Positions 33,074 through 41,399 of a stretch of 64,000 nt of DNA are shown piece by piece. The number at the start of each line of letters is the position of its first letter. Position 1 is the first letter of the stretch. The stretch spans positions 1,184,864-1,248,863 of the forward strand of contig NZ_CP019333.1 in NCBI RefSeq assembly GCF_002163875.1. Reading direction: 5' to 3'. The translations under genes were made by a program, and so were the position numbers. Source of the DNA: Gilvibacter sp. SZ-19 (GTDB taxonomy: Bacteria; Bacteroidota; Bacteroidia; Flavobacteriales; Flavobacteriaceae). Below the pieces are notes generated by a model. The model was not told where the DNA came from and did not search any database. It worked only from the letters and a program-made list of their open reading frames with translations.

Positions 33074-34279
33074 TTATAGCATCCCTACGAAATCTAATTT
33101 CTGCTTTTTATCTGCAATTTGCAAAGATCGGAATCCTTTATGCCCAACCAAGAAAACGATAATGTCGGCTTGCTTGACAGCATCAGATGCTTCAGTGAGT
33201 TCACGCCCATGACCATTTTGCAAATTTGGCTCTACTTGTAATATCTGGTGACCTTCGTCTAAAAGGGTCTCTGTTACATAAAGCGCGGGGGACTCTCTTA
33301 GATCGTCAATATCCGGTTTAAAGGCCAAGCCCATACAGGCAATGACTGGTTCGCGTTTATGCTCAATTTTAAAGGCGAGGGCTTTGTTCTTTATTTTCTC
33401 AATAACCCACTCGGTCTTGTAATTGTTCACCTCTCGAGACTTGCGAATTATCTTACTCTCCTCTGGAAATTCTGAAACGATAAACCAGGGGTCTACAGCA
33501 ATACAGTGCCCTCCTACTCCCGTTCCTGGGCGTAAAATATTCACCCTTGGGTGTTTATTTGCCAAAGCGATCATCTCCCAAACATCTATACCAGCTTTAT
33601 CGCAGATCATAGAGAGTTCATTGGCAAAAGCGATCTGGTTATCTCGAGATGCGTTCTCTACCAACTTAACCATCTCTGCGGTCTTGGCGTTAGTTGGGTG
33701 TAGATCCCCTACTACAAAATGTTTGTAAAAGGCAATTGCCTTTTGTGTAGACTGCTCGTCAATTCCACCAATAGCGCGGTCGTTGTGCTTGAGTTCATGC
33801 AACACATTTCCCGGCAAAACTCGCTCCGGACAATAGGCCATATAGACATCGCCATTCAGCTCCGGACGTCTGTCGTGGATCAAGGCTCGCATTTTCTCTG
33901 TGGTTCCAACTGGAGAAGTAGACTCTAAAATCACTAAAGCGCCCTTTTTAAGCGTCGGAATTATCTTTTCGGTGGCAGCGGTCACAAAACTGAGATCGGG
34001 CACGTGATCGTCCTTAAATGGCGTCGGAACGGCAATTAAATAGACATCTGCCTCTTCGGGTTGTGTTGTAGCACGCAAATGACCTTTGTGCACTACATGA
34101 TGCACCAAACCGTCCAGGTCTGGTTCTACAATATGGATCTGCCCGCGGTTAATAGTGTCTACCACGTGCTGATGTATATCTACGCCTATCACTTCCAAGC
34201 CTCTACTGGCAATAAGTGCGGCGGTAGGCAGGCCAATATAGCCCAAGCCCATCATTACTACTTTTGGTTTATGTGCCAT
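33074..34279 (-). CDS. wecC: UDP-N-acetyl-D-mannosamine dehydrogenase
   Basis: Oxidises UDP-ManNAc to UDP-ManNAcA with two NAD+. The 401 residues start with KVVMMGLGYIGLPTAALIAS (NAD-binding), then IAVPTPFKDDHVPDLSFV, YCPERVLPGNVLHEL and NDRAIGGID, which mark the WecC branch rather than glucose dehydrogenase. The catalytic cysteine is in GTGVGGHCIAVDPWF. The C-terminal domain has CMGLAFKPDIDDLRESPA. Its start overlaps the end of wecB by 11 bases, so the two steps from UDP-GlcNAc are coupled. Confidence 0.94.
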   Translation of the reverse strand: MAHKPKVVMMGLGYIGLPTAALIASRGLEVIGVDIHQHVVDTINRGQIHIVEPDLDGLVHHVVHKGHLRATTQPEEADVYLIAVPTPFKDDHVPDLSFVTAATEKIIPTLKKGALVILESTSPVGTTEKMRALIHDRRPELNGDVYMAYCPERVLPGNVLHELKHNDRAIGGIDEQSTQKAIAFYKHFVVGDLHPTNAKTAEMVKLVENASRDNQIAFANELSMICDKAGIDVWEMIALANKHPRVNILRPGTGVGGHCIAVDPWFIVSEFPEESKIIRKSREVNNYKTEWVIEKIKNKALAFKIEHKREPVIACMGLAFKPDIDDLRESPALYVTETLLDEGHQILQVEPNLQNGHGRELTEASDAVKQADIIVFLVGHKGFRSLQIADKKQKLDFVGML

Positions 34280-35408
34280 GTTGTATTTGGTTCATAAAAC
34301 TAACAATTCTTTCGCAGGCCTTCCCGTCTCCGTAAGGGTTGTGCAATTGGCTCAACTTCTCGTATTGCTGCGGATCGTCTAGGAGCTTCTGAGTTTCAGC
34401 AACGATAAGTTCCACATCGGTGCCAACCAACAATACCGTACCGGCTTCTACAGCCTCTGGGCGTTCGGTTGTGGTGCGAGTTACCAAGACCGGTTTACCT
34501 AAACTCGGGGCCTCTTCTTGGATTCCTCCGCTGTCGGTAATGATAATATGCGAACGCTTCATCAGCCAAATAAAGGCAGGATACGCTAACGGATCTACCA
34601 AATGAATATTAGAAATACCTTGGAGATACTCATTGACAGGGCCTTTTACGTTCGGATTCAAATGTACCGGATAGATCAGCTCTACATCCGCATTGGCCGA
34701 AGCGATCTGACTTAAGGATTTACAAATGGCCTCCAGACCATCACCGTGGTTTTCTCGACGGTGGCCTGTGATCAAGATCAAGCGCTTTTGCGGATCCAAC
34801 AGCCCTTTAAGCTGTTCTATTTCTGGGTTGGAATAATCGGGTTGTTCCACAATTTCCAAACCTTTGAACAAAGCGTCTATCACCGTATTTCCGGTAATAC
34901 AAATGGCAGATTCGGCTGTATTTTCTCTTTTTAAGTTTGCTGCGGAGGTTGGTGTAGGCGCAAAATGATAATCTGCTATCTTCCCTGTTAGTGTTCTGTT
35001 GAACTCCTCTGGAAAAGGATATTGTCTATTAAAGGTTCTCAGGCCTGCTTCCACATGACATACTTTTGCTCCACTGTAAAAGGCGGCTATTCCTGCAGCC
35101 GTAGAGGTGGTTGTGTCGCCATGAACGTAAACGTAATCCGGATTAAATTCTTCCAAAACCGGTTTTAAACTCGTGATTATATCCGCAGTAAGACTGTACA
35201 AATTCTGATTGGGACGCATTAGGTTCAGGTCAAAATCTGGGCTTATTGCAAAGAAGTCAAGCACCTGATCTAACATCTCGCGGTGTTGTCCTGTCACGCA
35301 CACTTTTACCTCCCAATTGGTCTGGTTAAGGGCATGGTGTACCAAGGGAGCCATTTTTATGGCCTCCGGACGGGTTCCAAAAACAATTAAATGACGGCTT
35401 TTAGTCAT
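34269..35408 (-). CDS. wecB: UDP-N-acetylglucosamine 2-epimerase (non-hydrolysing)
   Basis: Interconverts UDP-GlcNAc and UDP-ManNAc. In 379 residues: FGTRPEAIKMAPLV (N-terminal signature), VCVTGQHREMLDQVL, VHGDTTTSTAAGIAAFY, CHVEAGLRTFNRQYPFPEEFNR, ITGHRRENHGDGL and ITDSGGIQEEAPSLGKPVLVTR. These cover the catalytic and UDP-binding residues of the family. It overlaps rfbD by 8 bases upstream and wecC by 11 downstream. Confidence 0.96.
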   Translation of the reverse strand: MTKSRHLIVFGTRPEAIKMAPLVHHALNQTNWEVKVCVTGQHREMLDQVLDFFAISPDFDLNLMRPNQNLYSLTADIITSLKPVLEEFNPDYVYVHGDTTTSTAAGIAAFYSGAKVCHVEAGLRTFNRQYPFPEEFNRTLTGKIADYHFAPTPTSAANLKRENTAESAICITGNTVIDALFKGLEIVEQPDYSNPEIEQLKGLLDPQKRLILITGHRRENHGDGLEAICKSLSQIASANADVELIYPVHLNPNVKGPVNEYLQGISNIHLVDPLAYPAFIWLMKRSHIIITDSGGIQEEAPSLGKPVLVTRTTTERPEAVEAGTVLLVGTDVELIVAETQKLLDDPQQYEKLSQLHNPYGDGKACERIVSFMNQIQHGT

Positions 35409-36258
35409 GGTTCATTAGTTGATGCAGACTGGCTTTCCACTCCGGGGGATTCACACCAAAGACCTCTTTGATCTTCTCCTTGCTTAAAACACTGTAGGCC
35501 GGGCGCGCTGCAAATGTAGCATAATGCGCCGTTGCCCCAACTTGATTCTCATGCTTTTTTGATAAACCGGAGGCGATAGCCAAGGCAAACTCATACCAAG
35601 TAGCCTGACCGGTATTGCTGTAATGATAAGTTCCGTATTGCTTGTGTTTTTCGCTAATTAATGTCCAGATAAACGCTGCCAAATCTAAACCGTTGGTTGG
35701 AGTCCCAGTCTGATCTGTGGTTATGGTTAGCGCCTGTCCGTCTTCTAGTTTCTGTCTTATTGCTCTGTAAAAGTTATGTCCATAAGGGCTGTAAAGCCAC
35801 GAGGTTCTTACAATAAAGTGTTGCGGCAATATTGAACGAATAGCGGATTCACCGGCTTCTTTAGAAGCGCCATAGACATTGATGGGTGCTACGGCCTGAT
35901 CTTCTCGGTAGGGAACAGTGGCAGTACCCCCAAAAACATAGTCTGTAGAAGGATGTATTAGCGTAGTATTATTTGCAGCACAAGTTTCTGCCAGTTTAGC
36001 CACAGCAAAGGCGTTCACTGCGAAGGCAGCATCTCGCTCGGATTCGGCTTTGTCTACCGCGGTGTAAGCTGCTGTATTGATGCAATAATCGAATTGATGC
36101 TGCTCAAAGAGCTTCGCTATCTCTTCGGATTTTGTAAGGTCGAGCTGGTCATGATCTGTCCACAGCACTTTAGCAGCCATAGCTTTTGTTACAGTGGCCT
36201 GTAAACATTGGCCAAGTTGACCAGAAGCTCCAGTAACAAGTATGCGCTTTGCTGCCAT
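35401..36258 (-). CDS. rfbD: dTDP-4-dehydrorhamnose reductase
   Basis: Last step of dTDP-L-rhamnose synthesis, reducing the 4-keto group with NADPH. The 285-residue short-chain reductase shows ILVTGASGQLGQCLQ (nucleotide loop), NTAAYTAVDKAESERDAAFAVN, STDYVFGG, the catalytic YGASKEAGE (YxxxK) and FIVRTSWLYSPYGHNF. It follows rfbC by 7 bases. It completes rfbB-A-C-D, so the locus makes L-rhamnose. Confidence 0.96.
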   Translation of the reverse strand: MAAKRILVTGASGQLGQCLQATVTKAMAAKVLWTDHDQLDLTKSEEIAKLFEQHQFDYCINTAAYTAVDKAESERDAAFAVNAFAVAKLAETCAANNTTLIHPSTDYVFGGTATVPYREDQAVAPINVYGASKEAGESAIRSILPQHFIVRTSWLYSPYGHNFYRAIRQKLEDGQALTITTDQTGTPTNGLDLAAFIWTLISEKHKQYGTYHYSNTGQATWYEFALAIASGLSKKHENQVGATAHYATFAARPAYSVLSKEKIKEVFGVNPPEWKASLHQLMNHD

Positions 36259-36265
36259 TTTGGAA

Positions 36266-36811
36266 TTAGAAGTTAGTCGGATCGAAATAGGGCAAATTCT
36301 GATCTTTCTCAGAAATGATCATATCGTCTTTGGGTAGACGCCAATCTATCCCTAAGGTTGCGTCATCATATCGAATTCCTGAATCTGCTTCACGATTGTA
36401 AAAGGCATCGCACTTATAGGCAAATATCGAGCTATCTGATAAGGTAATGAACCCGTGAGCACAGCCTCGTGGGATATAAAGCTGTTGCTTGTTTTCTTGA
36501 TCCAGAATTGCACTGTAATGCTGTCCAAAACTCGGCGAGTCTTTGCGCAGATCTACCACAACATCTAATACACGGCCTTTGACAACGCGTACCAATTTGG
36601 CTTGCTGATGGGGAGCCTTTTGAAAATGCAATCCGCGCAGCACACCCTTAGTAGATTGTGATTGATTGTCTTGCACAAAGGAAGTTTGAATCCCTGTTTG
36701 GGCCTGAAATTTCTCTTGGTGAAAGGTTTCGCAGAAATAACCGCGCTCATCCTCATAAACCTCAGGAGTGATCAAAAAACAGTCTTTTATTGGAGTCTTA
36801 TCAACTTTCAT
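36266..36811 (-). CDS. rfbC: dTDP-4-dehydrorhamnose 3,5-epimerase
   Basis: Cupin-fold epimerase acting at C3 and C5 of dTDP-4-keto-6-deoxyglucose. The 181 residues show DERGYFCETFHQEKF, QDNQSQSTKGVLRGLHFQ (catalytic histidine region), LVRVVKGRVLDVVVDLR, YIPRGCAHGFITLSD and DATLGIDWRLP. Length and motif order are normal. It is separated from rfbA by a single base and from rfbD by 7. Confidence 0.96.
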   Translation of the reverse strand: MKVDKTPIKDCFLITPEVYEDERGYFCETFHQEKFQAQTGIQTSFVQDNQSQSTKGVLRGLHFQKAPHQQAKLVRVVKGRVLDVVVDLRKDSPSFGQHYSAILDQENKQQLYIPRGCAHGFITLSDSSIFAYKCDAFYNREADSGIRYDDATLGIDWRLPKDDMIISEKDQNLPYFDPTNF

Positions 36812-36812
36812 T

Positions 36813-37670
36813 CTAGTCCAGCTGCATTAGATAATCTCCGTAACCACTTTTTACCAAGGGTTCAGCCAATTTTTGCAATTGTGCCTTATCGATGTATTTC
36901 ATCTCGTAAGCCGCCTCTTCTATGGCCCCGATCTTAAGGCCTTGTCGCTGTTCAATGACCTCTACAAACTGACTCGCTTGCATAAGCGATTCAAAGGTTC
37001 CAGTATCTAACCAAGCGGTTCCTTTGTCCAATACCGCAACTTGTAATTGCCCATCTTGTAGATACACGTTGTTTACATCGGTGATCTCCAATTCTCCGCG
37101 CGCACTAGGCTGAATGTTCTTTGCAATTTCTACCACGCGATTATCGTAGAAATAGATTCCGGGAACGGCGTAGTTCGATTTAGGTTTTGCCGGTTTTTCT
37201 TCTATGCTTACGGCTTTGCCTGCCGCATCAAAATCGACTACTCCGTATCGCTGCGGATCATTGACGTGATAGGCGTATATAATTCCTCCCTGCGGATCAT
37301 TATTGGCCTGTAAGAGTTCTTTAAGGCCGCTGCCGTAGAATATGTTGTCACCCAAAATAAGGGCTACTTTGTCATCGCCTATAAACTCTTCGCCAATTAT
37401 AAACGCTTCTGCCAAACCTTTGGGTTCCGCCTGTGTCGCATAACTGAAAGAACAGCCGAGTTGTTTGCCGTCTCCCAAAAGGGTTTTAAACAAGGGTAGA
37501 TCTCGTGGGGTTGAAATAATGAGTATCTCTCTAATTCCGGCATACATCAAAGTGCTCAGCGGATAGTAGATCATAGGCTTGTCATAAACCGGCATAAGTT
37601 GTTTACTCACCGCTATGGTTAGTGGATGTAAGCGCGTACCGGATCCTCCGGCTAAAATTATCCCTTTCAT
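36813..37670 (-). CDS. rfbA: Glucose-1-phosphate thymidylyltransferase
   Basis: Makes dTDP-glucose from dTTP and glucose-1-phosphate, the first committed step to L-rhamnose. The 285 residues start [18 protein letters not shown], with the signature [37 protein letters not shown] and [23 protein letters not shown]. Its ATG overlaps the rfbB stop by 4 bases. Confidence 0.97.
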   Translation of the reverse strand: MKGIILAGGSGTRLHPLTIAVSKQLMPVYDKPMIYYPLSTLMYAGIREILIISTPRDLPLFKTLLGDGKQLGCSFSYATQAEPKGLAEAFIIGEEFIGDDKVALILGDNIFYGSGLKELLQANNDPQGGIIYAYHVNDPQRYGVVDFDAAGKAVSIEEKPAKPKSNYAVPGIYFYDNRVVEIAKNIQPSARGELEITDVNNVYLQDGQLQVAVLDKGTAWLDTGTFESLMQASQFVEVIEQRQGLKIGAIEEAAYEMKYIDKAQLQKLAEPLVKSGYGDYLMQLD

Positions 37671-38701
37671 GCTTCTAGTCGGTTTCTGTTGTTTAAATAC
37701 CAGTTCAAGGTTTTATCCATCCCCGATTCAAAATGCTCCTGCGCTTGCCAACCTAGCTCTGTGGTGATTTTAGAGGCGTCTATGGCATATCTAAAATCGT
37801 GACCTGGTCTGTCGGTCACAAAGCTGATCTGCGATTTGTACGACTGCCCGTCTTCCCGCGGAACTTTTTGATCCAGCAGTTCACAGATGTAATTGGCGAT
37901 ATACAAATTGTTGCGTTCGTTCTTGCCGCCAATGTTGTAAGTTTCACCGAGTCTGCCATTTTCTAAGGCGCGGTGTACGCCACTGCAATGGTCCGCCACA
38001 TAGAGCCAATCGCGAATGTTTTGACCGTCTCCATAGATCGGGATGTTTTTCCCCGAAATAGCAGAACGAATTATTGTGGGTATAAGTTTTTCACTGTGCT
38101 GATGAGGTCCGTAATTGTTAGAACAATTGGTGGTTACCGCTGGGAACCCATAGGTGTGAAAATAGCTGCGCACCAACATATCAGAGGCTGCTTTAGAAGC
38201 GCTATACGGACTGTTGGGGGCGTATGGTGTTTGCTCGGTAAACAGGCCTTCTGCCCCTAAGGTCCCGTAAACCTCATCGGTAGAAACATGTAAAAAACGA
38301 GCGTTCGCATAGCCCGACTTGAACTTATTGGGTGCATCCATCCAATGCTTGTAAGCAACCTGCAACAAGCGATGTGTGCCTACCACATTGGTCTGCACAA
38401 AGGCATCCGGATTAGAAATGGAGTTGTCTACATGAGACTCCGCAGCAAAATGAACTACCCACTCAAAGCTGTATTTTGTAAATAAAGAATCTACCAAGGC
38501 CGCATCACAGATATCGCCTTCTACAAAGTGATAATTAGGATTAGATTCGGCAAATTCGAGGTTTCTCAGATCTCCTGCATAGGTGAGCTTGTCTAAGTTG
38601 ACCACAGTTAGATCTGTAGTCTCGAGCAGCATTTTAATGTAATTCGACCCAATGAATCCCGCGCCACCAGTAACCAGTATAGCTTTACTGTTCTGGGGCA
38701 T
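37667..38701 (-). CDS. rfbB: dTDP-glucose 4,6-dehydratase
   Basis: NAD+-dependent dehydratase giving dTDP-4-keto-6-deoxyglucose. The 344-residue protein shows [43 protein letters not shown], the catalytic pair in [12 protein letters not shown] (YxxxK), [16 protein letters not shown] and [12 protein letters not shown]-like [11 protein letters not shown]. The start is the ATG at 38701, overlapping the Wzz-like gene by 17 bases; two codons upstream is a less likely TTG. It leads the rfbB-A-C-D set. Confidence 0.96.
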   Translation of the reverse strand: MPQNSKAILVTGGAGFIGSNYIKMLLETTDLTVVNLDKLTYAGDLRNLEFAESNPNYHFVEGDICDAALVDSLFTKYSFEWVVHFAAESHVDNSISNPDAFVQTNVVGTHRLLQVAYKHWMDAPNKFKSGYANARFLHVSTDEVYGTLGAEGLFTEQTPYAPNSPYSASKAASDMLVRSYFHTYGFPAVTTNCSNNYGPHQHSEKLIPTIIRSAISGKNIPIYGDGQNIRDWLYVADHCSGVHRALENGRLGETYNIGGKNERNNLYIANYICELLDQKVPREDGQSYKSQISFVTDRPGHDFRYAIDASKITTELGWQAQEHFESGMDKTLNWYLNNRNRLEA

Positions 38702-39677
38702 CGGCAATGCGTCTTAAATAAAAGTACAGATAGCGCATATAAGCTAAAAACAAGAATCCGAAGACCAATAGAACTGGCAAAATGACCATTTTCTTGTCTA
38801 AGATTCCTTGCTCCTTAGGGTAAACCTCAACACCACCCAATGCCAAAATTGGATCCTTATAGAAAACCAAAGCATCCTGTAGTTCTTGGTTCTCTGTCAG
38901 TAGATCGTTTTTGGTCTGTAGAAGGAGGTCAGGACGGGTCTCACGCTCCACATAGAACTGGGCGCTCGGCTCCTTTTGTGTGGCTTCGCGCTTTAGGTAT
39001 TCGGTCATGAACATTTCAATCTGCTCAATGGTGTGTTTATTTGCTTCTAACTTCTCGTTTATCGTCTTTACTGAAGTGTCCCTGTACTCCCGTAGAATAG
39101 GATTGGAATTGATATAATCCATTAGGCGCTGTAAATCTTCGTTTTTGCCTTGGCTGGTCAACGAAACAGCTAAATAGTGGTAGTTGTAATTGGTTGTGAA
39201 AGTCTGGTAAAGCTCTTCTTCTTCCATGTTGAATTCCACATAACGCAAGAGCGCATCAAGATTTCTATTGGTATCCTCAAAATCATCTGTTATATCGTGA
39301 ACATTGATCACGGGAGTAAGCTCTACGCCTCTAATGGTGGGGTTGTTAGGATTCAAACCTAAGATTTCATAGAATTCTGTGTCTCCGGCTTTGAGCTTCT
39401 TATCTATGACATTCACGGTGTTGTATAGGTAGTTCCCCATTTCAAAGTTTACCTTCAACAAAATTTTAGCTTTATTTCCTGTAAAACTGTTCTGCTGCAG
39501 ATAATAACCCAGTCCAAGCCCGACTAGAATCAAAATAAGAATAATGATCCAGCGTCTTAGCGCAAAATCAAAACCTTTAAAAAAGGCTCTCACCCATCCT
39601 TTAAAGACCTTTTTGATCTCGCTGAAGAAGAAGAATAAATCTAATTCTTCTGCGGCTTTATTGTTCGACTCACTCAT
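38685..39677 (-). CDS. Wzz-like chain-length determinant (no kinase domain)
   Basis: A 330-residue inner-membrane protein with two membrane helices (about 43-61 and 299-316). The large periplasmic part between them is helical, with a coiled-coil stretch near 190-285. This is the topology of Wzz/polysaccharide co-polymerases. No GNVR-kinase extension is present, so it resembles a stand-alone Wzz rather than Wzc. The N-terminal cytosolic tail (DLFFFFSEIKKVFKGWVRAFFKG) is unusually long and aromatic. It sits just upstream of rfbB and 6 bases downstream of the DUF6909-like gene. It probably sets polymer length together with one of the Wzy-like proteins. Confidence 0.75.
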   Translation of the reverse strand: MSESNNKAAEELDLFFFFSEIKKVFKGWVRAFFKGFDFALRRWIIILILILVGLGLGYYLQQNSFTGNKAKILLKVNFEMGNYLYNTVNVIDKKLKAGDTEFYEILGLNPNNPTIRGVELTPVINVHDITDDFEDTNRNLDALLRYVEFNMEEEELYQTFTTNYNYHYLAVSLTSQGKNEDLQRLMDYINSNPILREYRDTSVKTINEKLEANKHTIEQIEMFMTEYLKREATQKEPSAQFYVERETRPDLLLQTKNDLLTENQELQDALVFYKDPILALGGVEVYPKEQGILDKKMVILPVLLVFGFLFLAYMRYLYFYLRRIADAPEQ

Positions 39678-39683
39678 TGTTAG

Positions 39684-41372
39684 TTAGCTTAATATTTGTT
39701 CCAATATTTTTTCTGTGATCAGATAAGTGGGTTTTACTCCCGTTGTTCCTAAACCGCCAGAAGCCAAGGTGCTTCCTGTCTTTAGTGGGTTATCTGATGC
39801 GTAATACGCATAATTCACCTTTACTTTCTTGCCTATACTGCCTCTAATTTTAGAAGCAGATTGAATGGCTTTTTGATAATGCGCGCCTTCCATTTCCAAG
39901 CCGATCACATTCCAAGTTGATTCGTAAAAGAACTGCAAAATATCTTTATTCTGCAAGGATGTTCCTAAAACTGTGATCATAGCCCCTGTACATACGTTCA
40001 CATCATCGTCTGCAAACATGGCCTTCTTTAAACGGTTTTTAAAGGGATAATTGTCTGCTGTGCCTTCAAAAATGTGCGCAGAAGGAATCATAATATCGCC
40101 CTTATCGCCTTCTAATATCCCCGCTTTACCCATGATGGATACCGACTCTACATTTAAGAAGTGCTTCTTGCCTTGATCACATTGATAAGGTTTTAGAAGC
40201 TCGTCCATGGTTTCGTAGGCTTGCTCGCCAAAGGCGTAATCCATAACCACGATTATTGGATGCAGGTTTTCTGCTGAGGTTGCGTCTGTTACAGCAGGAG
40301 TGTAGTCTGGATAAGACTCCAGATCAAAGATCTGCACATCGATATTGGTCCCGCTGCTGTCCTTAAGGTAGATCATTCCTTCTTGCTGCGCCTTTTTGTA
40401 AACCTTGGCCCTTGAGGTTTTACTTTCTTCTTTGCTGAGGGACTGATAGACCTCTAAGGCAGATTTTTTAGCGAATTCAGCGGGTAATGCACGTTTGGCG
40501 TAAAGCGTATTCATTACCGAATGCATATTTGCGCTAATGATATGAATTGGACGCTTGAGCCAATCGCGGCTAAAGAGTTCTTTTTTAATATTATCTGCCC
40601 ACCTTTCTCCGTGAATGTGATGTCCGAGTCTTTCTCGTAAAACAGGTGAAAAAGTGATTAGGCGCTTGGTTTTATTCAGATGTTCGTCCAAGGCCAATTT
40701 ACCGAGGTGATAAATGATGCTGATGAATCTATTTGGATTCTCCTTACAGCTAAAACTGCTGTAAATATTGTTCACCTCTTCGAAAGTGCGCCCGAGGATA
40801 TTCGCAATATGTGTAATGGCGATCTCTTTGTCTACCTGGCTCAATTTTGCATTCTTAGCCACGGCTTCTTCCACCTTTTTCCAATCGCGAATGTATTCGC
40901 CCTCATCGTCTATAAGGACGCGCTCCATGATCTTGTGTGATTCGATGTACAAGAAGGTCAAGTGCGTCAAGATGTCGTAGATCTCTGAGCGGCCTCGAGT
41001 AACCTCGATATTCATTTGCTCCTTATCTATACGATAACAGTTTCTGCGGCGTTTTGCCGGAACTATAGGTTTAAAGTGCGAGTTAGCATAGCCTTCGTTA
41101 CTGGTTAAGTTGATATAACTACATTCTTCTATACCATAGGGAAGCCTATCCATAACATACAACAAGCCATTGAGCTCTATCTTCTCATCTGCGATGGAGC
41201 CGTAGATCTCCGGCTGTAAGGTCAATAAGGAATCTCGAAGTGTTTCTCCAGAAACGCCCATGGGTTTGTAGAAACCACGGTTAAACAAGTGGCGCATGGT
41301 GATGTACATGCGTTCTATAGCCGCGGTACTTTCTTGGGCTCTTGTACGTTCTAGCGTTGGGTTAACTGCCAT
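39684..41372 (-). CDS. Uncharacterised protein with phosphorylase-like C-terminus (DUF6909-like)
   Basis: A 562-residue soluble protein without signal peptide. The first 360 residues are helical and match no catalytic family I know. The C-terminal part resembles the purine-nucleoside-phosphorylase/AMP-nucleosidase fold. It has a Gly-rich VSIMGKAGILEGDKGDIMIP strand-loop (near 400-420), a VCTGAMITVLG segment, and NVIGLEMEGAHY with E493 and E495 in the EMEG signature of that superfamily. I recall the family as DUF6909, restricted to Bacteroidota; the number is from memory. It lies 27 bases after GH3-like and 6 before wzz-like, so it is probably co-transcribed. A role in nucleotide or nucleotide-sugar metabolism is inference. 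Confidence 0.6.
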   Translation of the reverse strand: MAVNPTLERTRAQESTAAIERMYITMRHLFNRGFYKPMGVSGETLRDSLLTLQPEIYGSIADEKIELNGLLYVMDRLPYGIEECSYINLTSNEGYANSHFKPIVPAKRRRNCYRIDKEQMNIEVTRGRSEIYDILTHLTFLYIESHKIMERVLIDDEGEYIRDWKKVEEAVAKNAKLSQVDKEIAITHIANILGRTFEEVNNIYSSFSCKENPNRFISIIYHLGKLALDEHLNKTKRLITFSPVLRERLGHHIHGERWADNIKKELFSRDWLKRPIHIISANMHSVMNTLYAKRALPAEFAKKSALEVYQSLSKEESKTSRAKVYKKAQQEGMIYLKDSSGTNIDVQIFDLESYPDYTPAVTDATSAENLHPIIVVMDYAFGEQAYETMDELLKPYQCDQGKKHFLNVESVSIMGKAGILEGDKGDIMIPSAHIFEGTADNYPFKNRLKKAMFADDDVNVCTGAMITVLGTSLQNKDILQFFYESTWNVIGLEMEGAHYQKAIQSASKIRGSIGKKVKVNYAYYASDNPLKTGSTLASGGLGTTGVKPTYLITEKILEQILS

Positions 41373-41399
41373 ACCGATTTTGGGCCAAAGATACAGAAA

